64,000 nt of DNA from Bathynomus jamesi (Eukaryota; Arthropoda; Malacostraca; Isopoda; Cirolanidae), in NCBI GenBank assembly GCA_023014485.1, contig JAJOZX010001079.1, forward strand, positions 921,001-985,000. Reading direction: 5' to 3'. The position numbers and the translations under genes were made by a program. How positions within the stretch are numbered: position 1 is the first letter of the stretch; each line of letters starts with the position of its first letter. The notes beneath the pieces were generated by a model, which had not been told where the DNA came from, made no database searches, and saw only the letters and a list, made by a program, of their open reading frames with translations. Of this stretch, positions 35,301-41,110 are shown piece after piece.

Positions 35301-35974
35301 AATGCCTCATGAATCATGATATGCCACATGAATTTTTAAAATATATTTCAAGAATATTTATTTTAATATCTTAAAATTAATATATTTTTTGTCTGTTAAA
35401 TTAATATTTATCGTTTCAAGCAAGGGGGAGCGACCGCTCCATCGCTCCTATACGCCAGTCGCCACTGTTTGTTAGGTTAGAGTAAATTAGATGAGGTTTG
35501 GTTAGGTTAGAGTAAACTAGTTTAGGTTGACGTTAGGTTAACTTCGTTTAAGTTAGGTTAGCATAATTTAAATTAGGTTGTTATATAAAATTTAGTTAAA
35601 TGCAGGTATTTCTATTAGGTTAGGTTATGATAAGCTTGTCAACTGCTTGGGTAAGCTCATGTGACTCTTGACTTATATGATATTTTCATGAATTAGTAAA
35701 TGTCTTATTTACATTTCAGGAGCAATTTTATCTATATTAATGGCTGGTCTCATAAACACTCGTAGAAAACCATTAATATTTAGTGCTTCTCTTATCCAAT
35801 TAGGTTGTTGGAGATGAAATTAAGAAGGGAGAACCGTGGGCAGAAATAAGGCATGACTCCCCACTGACGGAGACTCTCATCAAGAAAATAAAATCATCCC
35901 TTACTGTGGGCAGTCGTCAAGATAAGAAAGAAGCTGAACCCTTGATTGTTCGTCGCATTTGCAAAGAAAACTAA
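10959..35974 (+). CDS. TYMP: thymidine phosphorylase (TYMP-like), 8 exons, N terminus missing
   Basis: Pyrimidine-nucleoside phosphorylase: thymidine + phosphate gives thymine + 2-deoxyribose-1-phosphate, in pyrimidine salvage, cytosolic. Eight exons (listed separately) join in frame at GT/AG sites to 406 residues plus TAA; human TYMP has 482, so 40-75 N-terminal residues are missing. Phosphate-site motif is [10 protein letters not shown] (family KHSTGGVGD, so Thr is Ile here). The signature is [17 protein letters not shown]. Pyrimidine-site Arg, Ser and Lys are kept in AFRDVTATV and SSILSKK. C-terminal LGAGRN-type and GEPWAEI segments follow. Introns are filled with transposons; intron E-F is 13.2 kb and contains another gene-like locus. 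A partial duplication of exon E precedes the true one. Purifying constraint is suggested because every exon is open despite the repeat-rich surroundings. Confidence 0.95.
11040..11690. other. intron A-B start, no feature assigned
   Basis: AT-rich intron with ATA/TAT microsatellite-like runs near 11060-11140. The 11212-11469 open frame has no recognisable motif. Confidence 0.5.
11690..12600 (-). pseudogene. Tc1-like transposase relic
   Basis: Minus-strand translation below 12010 reads [23 protein letters not shown], a stop, then [20 protein letters not shown], the DD34E second-Asp and Asn-Pro-Leu-Glu blocks of a Tc1 transposase. The Asp of 'QDGAS' is lost (GGGAS). A (TC)n tract at 12009-12052 and a G-run at 12196 break the rest. 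Termini were not resolved. Confidence 0.65.
12009..12052. repeat. (TC)n microsatellite
   Basis: CT repeats with one interruption, inside the Tc1-like relic. Confidence 0.95.
13205..14134 (-). pseudogene. CR1-like reverse transcriptase fragment
   Basis: Minus strand 14134-13538 reads [49 protein letters not shown] and [22 protein letters not shown] domains 3 to 6 with intact palm VPQGSVLGP and FADD. A frame change follows near 13530, then [14 protein letters not shown] and, at 13441-13205, [11 protein letters not shown]. The N-terminal endonuclease is absent. The frames are open over 198 residues, so this copy is younger than the other LINEs in the window. Confidence 0.88.
14230..14789 (-). 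pseudogene. second CR1-like LINE, C-terminal fragment
   Basis: Minus-strand [40 protein letters not shown] and [19 protein letters not shown] are the RT C-terminal motifs of CR1. A (GA)n run (14695-14739) cuts the frame at its upstream side. It is a different copy from 13205-14134, since both carry the same C-terminal region. Confidence 0.8.
14695..14739. repeat. (AG)n microsatellite
   Basis: About 22 AG units in the CR1 fragment. Confidence 0.97.
15108..15648. other. intron A-B end, no feature assigned
   Basis: Short (TG)n at 15108-15122, then AT-rich intron leading to the acceptor of exon B (TTCGATAG at 15641-15648). Nothing else recognised. Confidence 0.5.
15649..15834 (+). CDS. TYMP: TYMP exon B
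   Basis: Codes for the phosphate-binding part: [20 protein letters not shown] and [20 protein letters not shown]. Lys and Ser of KHS are present; the following Thr is Ile. Phase 1 at both ends; donor G|GTGCGT at 15835. Confidence 0.95.
15835..16250. other. intron B-C start, no feature assigned
   Basis: AT-rich; (TA)n at 16229-16248. No feature recognised. Confidence 0.5.
16251..17581 (+). mobile_element. hAT element with transposase remnant
   Basis: Ends are CAGAGGTGGGTAGTA (left) and, in complement, CAGAGGTGGGTAAAGTAC (right), with ACTTAAGTA-type subterminal repeats. Inside, 16895-17230 reads in shifting frames [17 protein letters not shown] and, further on, a NQLLLKLNK piece: the hAT C-terminal dimerisation block with a stop after CE. 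Flanks are microsatellite DNA, so no target duplication can be read. Confidence 0.75.
17582..17720 (-). repeat. Penelope-like terminal motif, copy a
   Basis: The minus strand carries ATGATGATAGAAGG, a short stem, CTTCTGAAACGTG and then AAATAAAC, the 'GATGA-stem-GAAACGT-AATAAA' wording typical of Penelope-like element ends with hammerhead-like folds. The hammerhead core is imperfect (A for the first C). It starts in a (GT)n tract. Confidence 0.45.
18375..18450 (+). repeat. Penelope-like terminal motif, copy b
   Basis: TTGATGATGGAA, a loop, TTCCGAAACGTC and a following AGATAAAGC repeat the motif of 17582-17720 in opposite orientation, which suggests an inverted pair bounding 17.6-18.45 kb. No coding sequence between them was recognised. 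Confidence 0.45.
18482..18530. repeat. (AT)n microsatellite
   Basis: About 24 TA units directly before the tRNA-like SINE. Confidence 0.97.
18582..18775 (+). mobile_element. tRNA-derived SINE, copy 1
   Basis: An internal RNA polymerase III promoter is visible: A box TTAGCTCAGTGGGTAA (18594-18609) and B box GGGGTTCGACTCCC (18652-18665). A non-tRNA body follows. It has extra bases between the boxes and cannot fold as a proper tRNA, so I call it a SINE. A diverged copy lies at 37418-37605. Confidence 0.75.
18860..19018 (+). CDS. TYMP: TYMP exon C
   Basis: Reads [39 protein letters not shown] and [12 protein letters not shown]. The Arg of FRDVTATV is the conserved pyrimidine-site Arg. Acceptor ACCATCAG ends at 18859; donor GTAAGT at 19019. 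Confidence 0.95.
19019..19550. other. intron C-D start, no feature assigned
   Basis: AT-rich; short AATAATAAT run near 19180. No feature recognised. Confidence 0.5.
19552..19790 (-). pseudogene. Tc1-like transposon end fused to a splice acceptor
   Basis: A terminal repeat (TTGAGAAAAGTAAATAGACAC, read from 19562) is followed on the minus strand by the Tc1 transposase C terminus: [10 protein letters not shown], then [11 protein letters not shown]. The coding similarity runs from about 19690 to at least 19760, only some 40 bp from the acceptor of TYMP exon D. The same family occurs at 62530-62745. Only one end of the element is here. Confidence 0.65.
19802..20083 (+). CDS. TYMP: TYMP exon D
   Basis: Begins [20 protein letters not shown], which supplies the conserved Ser and Lys of the pyrimidine pocket, then [40 protein letters not shown] and [12 protein letters not shown]. 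Acceptor CCCCACAG ends at 19801; donor G|GTAAGA at 20084. Confidence 0.96.
20285..20579 (-). mobile_element. 5S rRNA-derived SINE (SINE3-like)
   Basis: Minus strand from 20579 reads GCTACATCGTGGCCACG, then AGTTAGATCAGCGAGGTTAA, GCAACGTTGGGTC and ATAGTTGGATGG. These track the 5S rRNA gene from its start to its TTGGATGGG end. The 3' tail is an (ATT)n run at 20285-20381. The body is duplicated with exon E (next entry). A relative lies at 50571-50700. Confidence 0.7.
20420..20992 (+). repeat. 284-bp tandem duplication across TYMP exon E
   Basis: 20420-20703 and 20704-20987 appear identical; both junctions lie at AACGG. Each unit holds the 5S-SINE body, intron end, acceptor TTTTGAACAG and the first 80 or so bases of exon E. 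Copy 1 (20627-20707) lacks the exon end: reading through gives [12 protein letters not shown] and a stop. AACGG occurs both in the SINE and in the exon, so microhomology-driven duplication is plausible. An assembly error cannot be excluded. Confidence 0.9.
20911..21032 (+). CDS. TYMP: TYMP exon E
   Basis: Reads [20 protein letters not shown], then [20 protein letters not shown], matching the family's 'DDGSALxxFxxMxxAQ'. Acceptor at 20910, donor GTACGA at 21033, phase 0. An internal GTAAGC within the exon (TATTG|GTAAGC, 20925) looks like a strong cryptic donor. Confidence 0.93.
21232..22031. mobile_element. mariner-like non-autonomous element with hAT-like insert
   Basis: Inverted ends share GTTCTAAAATTACCTAGTAA and are flanked by TA (21230-21231, 22032-22033). 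Inside, from CAGTGATGGGCACCG at 21288 to about 21836, repeated CGTTACCGTTACTCG blocks look like subterminal repeats of a hAT element whose right terminus is not seen. No transposase is encoded. Confidence 0.65.
22184..22479 (+). mobile_element. internally deleted mariner, 296 bp
   Basis: Ends AAGGTGTTCGGAAAGTCAC and its complement after CAGGGTGTTCGG, flanked by TA (22182-22183, 22480-22481). Encodes only a transposase C terminus: [30 protein letters not shown] and [13 protein letters not shown] in the making from a mariner parent different from the copy at 3586. Confidence 0.85.
22500..23395. repeat. dispersed repeat, otherwise unassigned
   Basis: The 22660-22850 part (TTTCCTAACC, then AATCGTGGATGAGAATG) resembles the inverse of 50745-50880. 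The rest is AT-rich. A pyrimidine tract and TTTTCAG acceptor at 23369-23376 probably belong to the locus at 23400. Confidence 0.4.
23400..25652 (+). pseudogene. three-exon uncharacterised arthropod-type gene nested in TYMP intron
   Basis: Exon 1 (23400-23702): [15 protein letters not shown], frame break, then [55 protein letters not shown]; CxxC pairs suggest zinc binding. Exon 2 (24095-24733): frame break near 24130-24145, then [16 protein letters not shown] and [19 protein letters not shown]. Exon 3 (24912-25652): [58 protein letters not shown] and NMLADYCW. Introns have GT/AG ends; AATAAA at 25677. I recall this as a widespread, unnamed, repeat-linked family. Function unknown. Exons 2-3 are open for over 440 codons; the N-terminal third has about three indels. 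Confidence 0.7.
23897..23970 (+). repeat. 74-bp near-perfect hairpin
   Basis: Two 35-nt arms (23897-23931, 23936-23970) pair with one mismatch around the loop CGAA. It lies in intron 1 of the nested locus, after tandem TAATATTCACCAT repeats (23761-23815). pre-miRNA-sized, but the loop is very tight and pairing too perfect for a usual animal miRNA. Confidence 0.9.
25660..26170. other. no feature assigned
   Basis: AT-rich intron DNA after the polyadenylation signal of the nested locus. Nothing recognised. Confidence 0.5.
26175..26322 (-). repeat. LINE 3'-UTR family, copy 2
   Basis: Same sequence as 2798-2945, preceded by GATAGATAGATAG, which on the minus strand is the (TATC)n tail after AATAAAGGTTATTC. 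Confidence 0.55.
26703..26960 (-). pseudogene. fragment of the Cys-rich transposon-associated protein family
   Basis: Minus strand reads [57 protein letters not shown] and an acidic end [16 protein letters not shown] with stop. The QLY..AQQVKW wording is what I expect between the two blocks at 6950-7213 and 5165-5803, so this is probably another copy of the same family. It directly abuts the truncated Ty3 element. Confidence 0.45.
27027..27850 (-). pseudogene. Ty3 pol: RT C-terminal part and RNase H
   Basis: 27703-27518: [20 protein letters not shown], then YYIRFCPSF, the hallmark RT/connection of Ty3 elements. 27395-27027: [47 protein letters not shown] and [20 protein letters not shown], the RNase H fold with its Asp/Glu/Asp residues. 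RNase H frame is open apart from a run of Lys codons (27285-27297); RT is interrupted. Confidence 0.85.
28685..29170 (-). repeat. ~154-bp tandem repeats coding a Gag linker
   Basis: Three and a half units starting near 28686, 28840, 28996 and 29149. On the minus strand each codes about 51 residues: [16 protein letters not shown], then [19 protein letters not shown] and similar. Ser/Gln/Asn-rich, low complexity. Frames stay related between units, which suggests expansion while the ORF was still coding. Confidence 0.85.
29290..29700 (-). pseudogene. Gag with four tandem CCHC zinc knuckles
   Basis: Minus-strand knuckles about 105-110 bp apart: [15 protein letters not shown] (29665) and [15 protein letters not shown] (29452) keep CX2CX4HX4[16 protein letters not shown] (29343) has lost the last Cys and [12 protein letters not shown] (29563) the His region. 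Four knuckles are more than the usual one or two of Ty3 Gag. They lie N-terminal to the 51-residue repeats. Confidence 0.75.
30143..30300. repeat. 21-bp minisatellite (x5) plus conserved end
   Basis: Five exact-length units (30143, 30164, 30185, 30206, 30227) of the type GGTTAGGTCAACTGAGTGCCC, followed by TTGACGATTGGTTAGGTTAA and a GTCGTGATATTTTCGTTAG end. Related copies: 31215-31300, 32140-32215, 32786-32955, 61433-61490. Confidence 0.9.
30600..31064 (-). pseudogene. Ty3 gag N-terminal region, split by a MITE
   Basis: Starts [20 protein letters not shown] at 31064, then is cut by the hAT MITE at 30814-30986 and resumes below 30806 with [20 protein letters not shown] and [18 protein letters not shown]. 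The start wording and the position just after the leader support gag. Removing the insert leaves related frames on both sides, but further indels follow. Confidence 0.6.
30814..30986. mobile_element. hAT MITE, 173 bp
   Basis: Ends CAGTGGTGGGCA and, in complement, CAAAGGTGGGCA; perfect 8-bp duplication CCAATAGG (30806-30813, 30987-30994). The interior is GC-rich repeats of TTGCGCCGCAAGCGCAAGCG. Inserted in the gag region of the Ty3 element. Confidence 0.9.
31146..31358. repeat. 213-bp compound hairpin
   Basis: The whole block is an inverted repeat: TTGGATCACCTAAAGATCAG at 31146 pairs with the end at 31358. Each arm holds a perfect 26-bp palindrome around GCCTTATAAGGC. The centre carries the conserved end of the 21-bp minisatellite family. 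Lies in the Ty3 leader. Confidence 0.85.
32107..32315. mobile_element. MITE, 209 bp, perfect 8-bp TSD
   Basis: Perfect terminal repeats of about 32 bp starting GGTGCTACTGTAGTATGCGG; 8-bp duplication AACAATTG at 32099-32106 and 32316-32323. Holds a hairpin of the CGATTGGTTAGG family. Eight-bp duplication points to hAT. Confidence 0.92.
32545..33132. mobile_element. inverted-repeat element with ~115-bp arms
   Basis: Arms 32545-32662 and 33014-33132 match at roughly 90% (CGGTTTGA, TTAACATTACTTGTTTTTTA, TTTTAGAGAAACAA). Between them lie three 21-bp minisatellite units (32786-32848) and a hairpin (32828-32955). No coding sequence. Confidence 0.8.
34269..34371 (+). CDS. TYMP: TYMP exon F
   Basis: Reads [20 protein letters not shown], then [14 protein letters not shown], matching the family's 'GVxxxxAxxLC' segment. 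Acceptor TTGTAAAG ends at 34268; donor G|GTACGT at 34372. It is the least conserved exon but the phases fit both neighbours exactly. Confidence 0.85.
34626..34741 (+). CDS. TYMP: TYMP exon G
   Basis: Reads [20 protein letters not shown], then [18 protein letters not shown], the family's LGAGR...D.I...GV segment. Acceptor CTAAG at 34625, donor GTGAGG at 34742. Confidence 0.95.
34760..35640. repeat. GGTTAG-rich intron DNA (two blocks)
   Basis: 34760-34863 and 35468-35640 are irregular runs of GTTAGGTTAG, TTAGATTAGG and similar, split by the 596-bp hAT element. Telomere-like (TTAGG) wording, but irregular; common interspersed DNA in arthropods. Confidence 0.7.
34872..35467. mobile_element. non-autonomous hAT, 596 bp
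   Basis: CAGTGGCGACT at the left and AGTCGCCACTG at the right; perfect duplication TTTGTTAG (34864-34871, 35468-35475). No transposase. Lies in TYMP intron G-H. Confidence 0.92.
35804..35974 (+). CDS. TYMP: TYMP last exon H with stop
   Basis: Reads [20 protein letters not shown], then [20 protein letters not shown] and ends [11 protein letters not shown] at 35972-35974. GEPWAEI matches the family's 'G.PW..V/I' C-terminal element. Acceptor ATTAG at 35803. No clear AATAAA close downstream. Confidence 0.95.
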   Translation, partial: VVGDEIKKGEPWAEIRHDSPLTETLIKKIKSSLTVGSRQDKKEAEPLIVRRICKEN

Positions 35975-36351
35975 ACATTAAAGGGGTTGCCACTAGTAAT
36001 GTTCTTGTCTCACGATTACTAGTGTAGCAGAATCTTAATGACTTTTCCTTATAGAATTTTGCTGTGCTCCTTAATTTTGCTTGCGCATTATATAAGAGTA
36101 CAATAGGCTTATTGATACTTAAATATTTTTGTATGATAAGGTTGTACCCGTATATTGGGTTAGGTGGCTATGCATTGGGAATGGTCGTCACTAAAGATTG
36201 TTTTTTTTTGTTTGTTATCTTTCTCATAGTGACAAAGTATTCATGATTTTAAGTTAGAACAGGAAATCAGTCTGACATAGAACGTTCTCTGAGAAATTAT
36301 GTTACTGTTTTGAAGAGTTAAATTTTTATACATTTAATAGTAGATTAAACA
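35975..36351. other. 3' flank of TYMP
   Basis: Presumed 3' untranslated and flanking DNA. No clear polyadenylation signal and no other feature. Confidence 0.4.
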
Positions 36352-36359
36352 TTCTAGAA

Positions 36360-36440
36360 CAGTGGTTCCCAACCTTTTCGAGGCGACGGCCCACTAAAGC
36401 TCATTCGAATAACTCATGGCCCACCGGTTGGGAACCAGTG
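36360..36440. mobile_element. hAT MITE, 81 bp
   Basis: CAGTGGTTCCCAACC and its complement at the other end; perfect duplication TTCTAGAA (36352-36359, 36441-36448). Almost only termini remain. A related GGTTGGGAACCCATG end lies at 53691-53705. Confidence 0.93.
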
Positions 36441-36449
36441 TTCTAGAAG

Positions 36450-37415
36450 AACGAATAGATCAAAAGAAATTATAAATTAATAGTACATTATCAAGAAGTA
36501 TATCAGAAGAATAGCTAGCCCAGGCTCGAGCTCCTACCCCTCACTTCTTCCGGGAATATGGGGTATGGATGTTACCTTTACCTTTTGCTTATGTCAGAAG
36601 GGTTCAAAGCCTCTCTGTACACTGAAAAATCTTATAAACTGGAAACTAAAGTCACTTAAACTAAAAATTGAAACAACTGAACTGGAATAGAAAAAATAAA
36701 ATTCATTTGACATAAATGTAATGATTTTTTTTTAATTTTTAAATTTTCTTATATTTTAATCCTTAACTTTTTATATCTTCATTTGAAGGTATGATCTACT
36801 TAATAAATGAAGTCAGAAGTAGTAGAATATTGCATTAAAAGTCAACGACTAACAGAGCATTTCATCACGCGATTGTAAGAACTATTAATAAATCTGGTTT
36901 TAATAATCACTATAACATCTACGAAGTGCAGCAAGCTTCGTATGTCCTTCCCGTTTCTCCCCACGAAGGGTAACAATAACCTCGTACGTGGACGCCGCGC
37001 CTGCTCGTGCTAACCACGTAACTCCAGGCAGGCACGTGTGGGTATGTGCTGTAGTGTCTTCTTTTTCTCCTCTTCATTACCTTCTATATTTTCATCTTGG
37101 CTGTTTCTGCCTTCTCACGCCAGTTCGTTGGTAAACAAGATTTTGATAATATATGTATGCATGTATAAGTTAATGGGTTCCAATCCCTGAAGGGCATTTA
37201 AAAAATTTTTAAATTAGAAATTAGTAACAAAATTTTGATCATTGAAATAATGACTAGATAATTTCAGTGCCATAAACTTATCACAATACCATTTGTTATT
37301 TTGAATATTATAGAAACATAAGCTACCTTTGCTAACGCTATCTGGCGTTAATATTGAGAAAAATGAGTTACCAGATACCATAATTAACCAAAAGCGTAGT
37401 TATGAATGGACAGGT
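36450..37415. other. no feature assigned
   Basis: AT-rich except a GC-richer patch at 36925-37060. No gene recognised. Confidence 0.4.
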
Positions 37416-37417
37416 CA

Positions 37418-37605
37418 GCGCCCGTGACACAAGTGAGTAACACCATTTCCCTATAAGCAAAGTGAAGACGCTGAGGTCGGGGATTCAACTTTTGATGATG
37501 ATGGTTAATATCAATCCAGGAGTTAACGCATTGGGACGCGTTCGTATGGCATAAGCGCTGTGCCAGTTTCTGATCAATATGGCTGGATACTAAAGTGCGT
37601 TCTGA
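37418..37605 (+). mobile_element. tRNA-derived SINE, diverged copy 2
   Basis: Parallels 18582-18775: AGTGAGTAACACC, TTCCCTATAAGC, GACGCTGAGGTCGGGGATTC and later GTGCCAGTTTCTGATC. The B box is decayed (GGGGATTCAACTTTT). Ends near a poly-A run at 37628. Confidence 0.6.
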
Positions 37606-37639
37606 AGATTAACGTTGGTGTCTTATTTAAAAAAAAAAA

Positions 37640-38485
37640 AAAATCAAGTTCTGATGAATGAGAATACCTAATGTTTAGTATAACTGTTTTTTACTTTCAA
37701 CTGATGATACCATACTACTAAGACAAACTTATCTGTTGCTTCCCCTTGTCTATTATGCTTAATTCACGTGTTTAGCAGTCTTGAAATTGCTCTGTTTTCC
37801 ATGGCTTTATCGTTATTTTTATTTTTTTTATTTTTTCTTAAAACAACTTTTTGATTCTTTGCACCCATCCATGTACTGTTTCAGGAAAAGTCTAATAAAT
37901 GGTAAGGTTTATCGCCCGTCTCAATAACTTCATAAATGAATGATGTAAAATGGAAAGAGCAACCAACCAACATATGTATATAAACACAAATTGCATTGAT
38001 GTAAAAGTCTTATAATTTTATTTGGCAAACTCAAACATTTTTTGGAATAAGATGTGATTGTAAAGAAAGATTTTGGGAACAGTGACAAGAGGAAGCAACA
38101 GATGACAGGAGAGAATGAATAAGAAATGAGGTCAAAAGGTCAGCGGTTAGTTACGAGTAAGGTGGAGAAAAATGCAGGAATATATATTTTATTGGTAAAC
38201 AATTTTGGAGAGAATAAAAAAAAATGCTAGAAATATTGGTAAGGTAAAAAGTACACCTGCAGAAATAAAATCACAAAAAAAAAAATTAAAAAGTCCCATA
38301 AATTACTAATTAGTAATTCTTTAAATTACATTTTTCCGCTGAGAAGTTAAAAAAAAAAAATTAGTTCCAGGAGCTACTATGAAAAATTTAAAAACTTCGA
38401 TAATTTACTTCCGAAAGTTGTGAAGTAAAGAAGTAACTGCACCGGAACAACGGAATACTATAACAGTTGACTATGAATAAGCGTG
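37640..38485. other. no feature assigned
   Basis: AT-rich with poly-A and poly-T tracts. No gene recognised. Confidence 0.45.
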
Positions 38486-38489
38486 AAGT

Positions 38490-38957
38490 TCATAACCTTT
38501 TATTTGTTATTTTATGGATCTCTGAGATTGAAACAGAACCTTAATGTTCTGATGACAGCGAGCAGTTAATGTTTACATGTAAATCGTATAATTCCACCCT
38601 TTACCTTAATGAGAAAAGAAAAATTGGTTTTAAATAATGATTACATTTATTAGTGTGTTCCTTTTTATTCCTGAAGTTGTATGAATTAAATCTGTTAACA
38701 GATTTAACTCATACAACTTCTGTTAACAGATTTAACTCATACAACTTCTGTTAACAGATTTAACTCGTACAACTTCAGGAATAAAACGGAACAACACTAA
38801 TAAATGTAATCATCACCTAAAATCAATTTTCCTTTTCTCATTAAGGTAAAGAGGGGAATTATATGACTTACATGTAAACATTAACTGCGCGCTGTCTTCA
38901 GAATATTAAGGTTCTTTTTCAATCTCAGAGATCCATGAAATAACAAATAAAAGTTTG
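38490..38957. repeat. ~460-bp foldback with central 28-bp tandem repeats
   Basis: Left arm 38490-38692 and right arm 38777-38957 pair at roughly 88% (for instance GGATCTCTGAGATTGAAA against its complement). The centre is three 28-bp units (38693, 38721, 38749) each starting TGTTAACAGATTTAACTC. No coding sequence. Confidence 0.88.
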
Positions 38958-38959
38958 AA

Positions 38960-40155
38960 CATGGGTACCAACAAAATATCTTCCTATGTAGTAATCTGAA
39001 GGTATATACATTAGCATTAATCATCTTGCTCGAATTGCAAAGTCTGGGTTCAAGTGGGTTCAACTTCCAACTTCGCTGCAACTGGAGGTGGGCCGTCCCC
39101 CTGTACTATGATCGTTCGAGTCAAGTGACTCTCGGGTAACCCCACTCCTCTCCCTACCGTGTGAATAAATAAGAGCTCCTGTATGTTACCTTTTTTTATA
39201 CTTATAAGACAGGAAAAATGTGTTGATAGAGCAAATGCTGTTGTCTTCCCTTTTAATTCACCAAATCCACTCATATTTGACAGAGGAAGCGACAATCACT
39301 AACGATAAAATGGGTCTTGATCTTAATCCAGTATCTGGAGGAGTCGATTTAAGTTTTACTTGATCCGATTCGAGGAAAATTTTGATTCTGATCTTGATCA
39401 GAAAGCGAATACAGGATCTTCACCGTTTACCATTCCGAGTATATTAGGGTAGCTATGTACAGAATCAGAAAACTGCGTGAATCGTAAACATCAACAAATA
39501 ATTTGATAATGAAATAGTTGTTGGTTAAAGTGCTGCATGACGCACCTTTGTTCGAGGTGCAAAATAGATTTCAATATCTAGAAAACTCAAACTTTACTGT
39601 GGTTGCAACTTTTCGAGATCATCATCATAGAAACAAGTTCTTTCAGCAGATTTTATAGCAAGCAAAAGTAAGAAGTTGTTAGCTCAAGAAATTGCAAAGG
39701 GGCAAGTATATGCGTCTGCTATGGGAAAAGTATATATATTGTATATAGATATATATTTTTGTTTTTGGGGGGAACCAAAGTGAAGGAACTAATAGGGTAA
39801 CTACAGCAAAGAAGACTGCGATCCAGTCCTGCAGCTTTCCTTGGTGACCACAGTCTGTAGAAACAAAGAAAATGGCAGTACAAAAATGAGGCCAAATATA
39901 TGGTTATGACCAAGAGCTGCAAGAAACTTTTAGTGGTTCCAACAACAAATGTGTCCAGTAAAGAAATATTCAGTGGATTTAACTTATGATCCCCTGCGTA
40001 ACCAGGAATCACGGAGAATGAGGAGAAGTACGCTTGAACCTGAAAAGTCAGTGCCACGGTCCAGACAGCCGCGATAACTTTGGCCTAATTATTTGATAAG
40101 AGATGTAAAATGTCCTGTATTATCGAAAAAGGAAATTTCATCCTTTAAAATAAGC
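38960..40155. other. no feature assigned
   Basis: The 39050-39300 and 39719-40057 minus-strand frames have no recognisable motif. AT-rich with no repeat I can name. Confidence 0.4.
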
Positions 40156-40164
40156 CCTAGGCTG

Positions 40165-40176
40165 TTATATATATAT

Positions 40177-40218
<42 letters not shown>

Positions 40219-40224
40219 ATATAT
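40165..40224. repeat. (TA)n microsatellite
   Basis: TA repeats with two phase slips, immediately before a tRNA-like SINE. Confidence 0.95.
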
Positions 40225-40345
40225 GCCTCGGTGGTGTAGTGTAGTGGTTAGCGTCGCTGACCGAATCCATCGGCCCCGGGTTCGAGATCCGACGGCAGCA
40301 AAACCCAGCTGTTCATTCTTCCACACAATAAAGAAAGTGGTTGGT
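40225..40345 (+). mobile_element. tRNA-derived SINE, second family
   Basis: A box GTGTAGTGGTTAGCG and B box GGGTTCGAGATCC (40280-40292). Extra GTGTA at the A box and no proper acceptor stem, so SINE rather than tRNA gene. Confidence 0.6.
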
Positions 40346-40359
40346 AGATAAATGGGTAC

Positions 40360-40480
40360 TCCTAGGTGGCCTAGTGGTTAAGATGCTGTGCTGCTGATGG
40401 GGCGTGGTTCGGATTCCACGTTAAACTGTAGGTCTGAGGTGGAATGAAAAGCTTGACCTTCGTCAGAGTGAACAATTCGG
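40360..40480 (+). mobile_element. tRNA-derived SINE, third family
   Basis: A box GTGGCCTAGTGGTTAAG and B box GTGGTTCGGATTCCAC (40407-40422). Followed by AGTGAACAATTCGG and a (TA)n/(GA)n tract at 40501-40576. Confidence 0.55.
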
Positions 40481-40497
40481 GCGGAAGCTAACCAAAG

Positions 40498-40500
<3 letters not shown>

Positions 40501-40576
<76 letters not shown>
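40501..40576. repeat. (TA)n then (GA)n microsatellite
   Basis: TA units to 40542, then GA units to 40576. Confidence 0.96.
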
Positions 40577-40577
<1 letters not shown>

Positions 40578-41110
40578 AACCAACTAGTTTCGGTTTACCT
40601 GTACCCATTTTCAAGTAAAAAAAATACAATAAACCTGTCATTAAGTAATTTAAAAAATTAAAATCTGAAAACTTTGAAACAAATACAAATGAGAAAATAT
40701 TATCGTTTTTTATTCTGTATTTTGCTTTAAAGCTTTTTAAGTTTTAATGTTTTCAGTTCTTCGTTGCATTTTTTGTTTTATATACGTTGTTTTTTAGCCT
40801 TGAAAATGGGTACAAGTGACTCGACGAAACTAGTTGATAAATAAAGTTCCACTTTCGAATTGGAATATACTCGTATATTCACTAGAGAACCTCCAATTCG
40901 AAAGCAGAACTTTGTAAGGGTTCAAATAACCAGTACAAATTTAAACAACTTAACCATCAACTAGTTTCGTCGAGTTACCTGTACCCATTTTCAAGGCTAA
41001 AAAACAAAATATATAAAACTTCCTTAATAATTAATTTTATATGTAATTGATGACTTTTATTTATGTAAAGTTTGATGCTGTGTCGAAACGTTGTGGCTTA
41101 CTCACTGTAT
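40577..41110. repeat. Penelope-like terminal repeats, three copies in inverted order
   Basis: CCTTGAAAATGGGTACAAGT, then GACGAAACTAGTTG and AATAAAG occur on + at 40797-40850. Complement copies lie at 40578-40615 and 40952-41012. A further GATGCTGTGTCGAAACGTTG is at 41073. This is the wording I associate with Penelope-like element termini, whose GATGA/GAAAC parts belong to hammerhead-like folds; here the core is degenerate. Confidence 0.5.

Noticed and set aside
34760..35640. Interstitial telomere from GGTTAG runs
   Set aside because: Irregular units, short, and interrupted; no uniform TTAGG array.
38693..38776. Three 28-bp direct repeats resembling a short CRISPR array
   Set aside because: Units are contiguous with no spacers, sit at the tip of a long foldback, and the window is eukaryotic.
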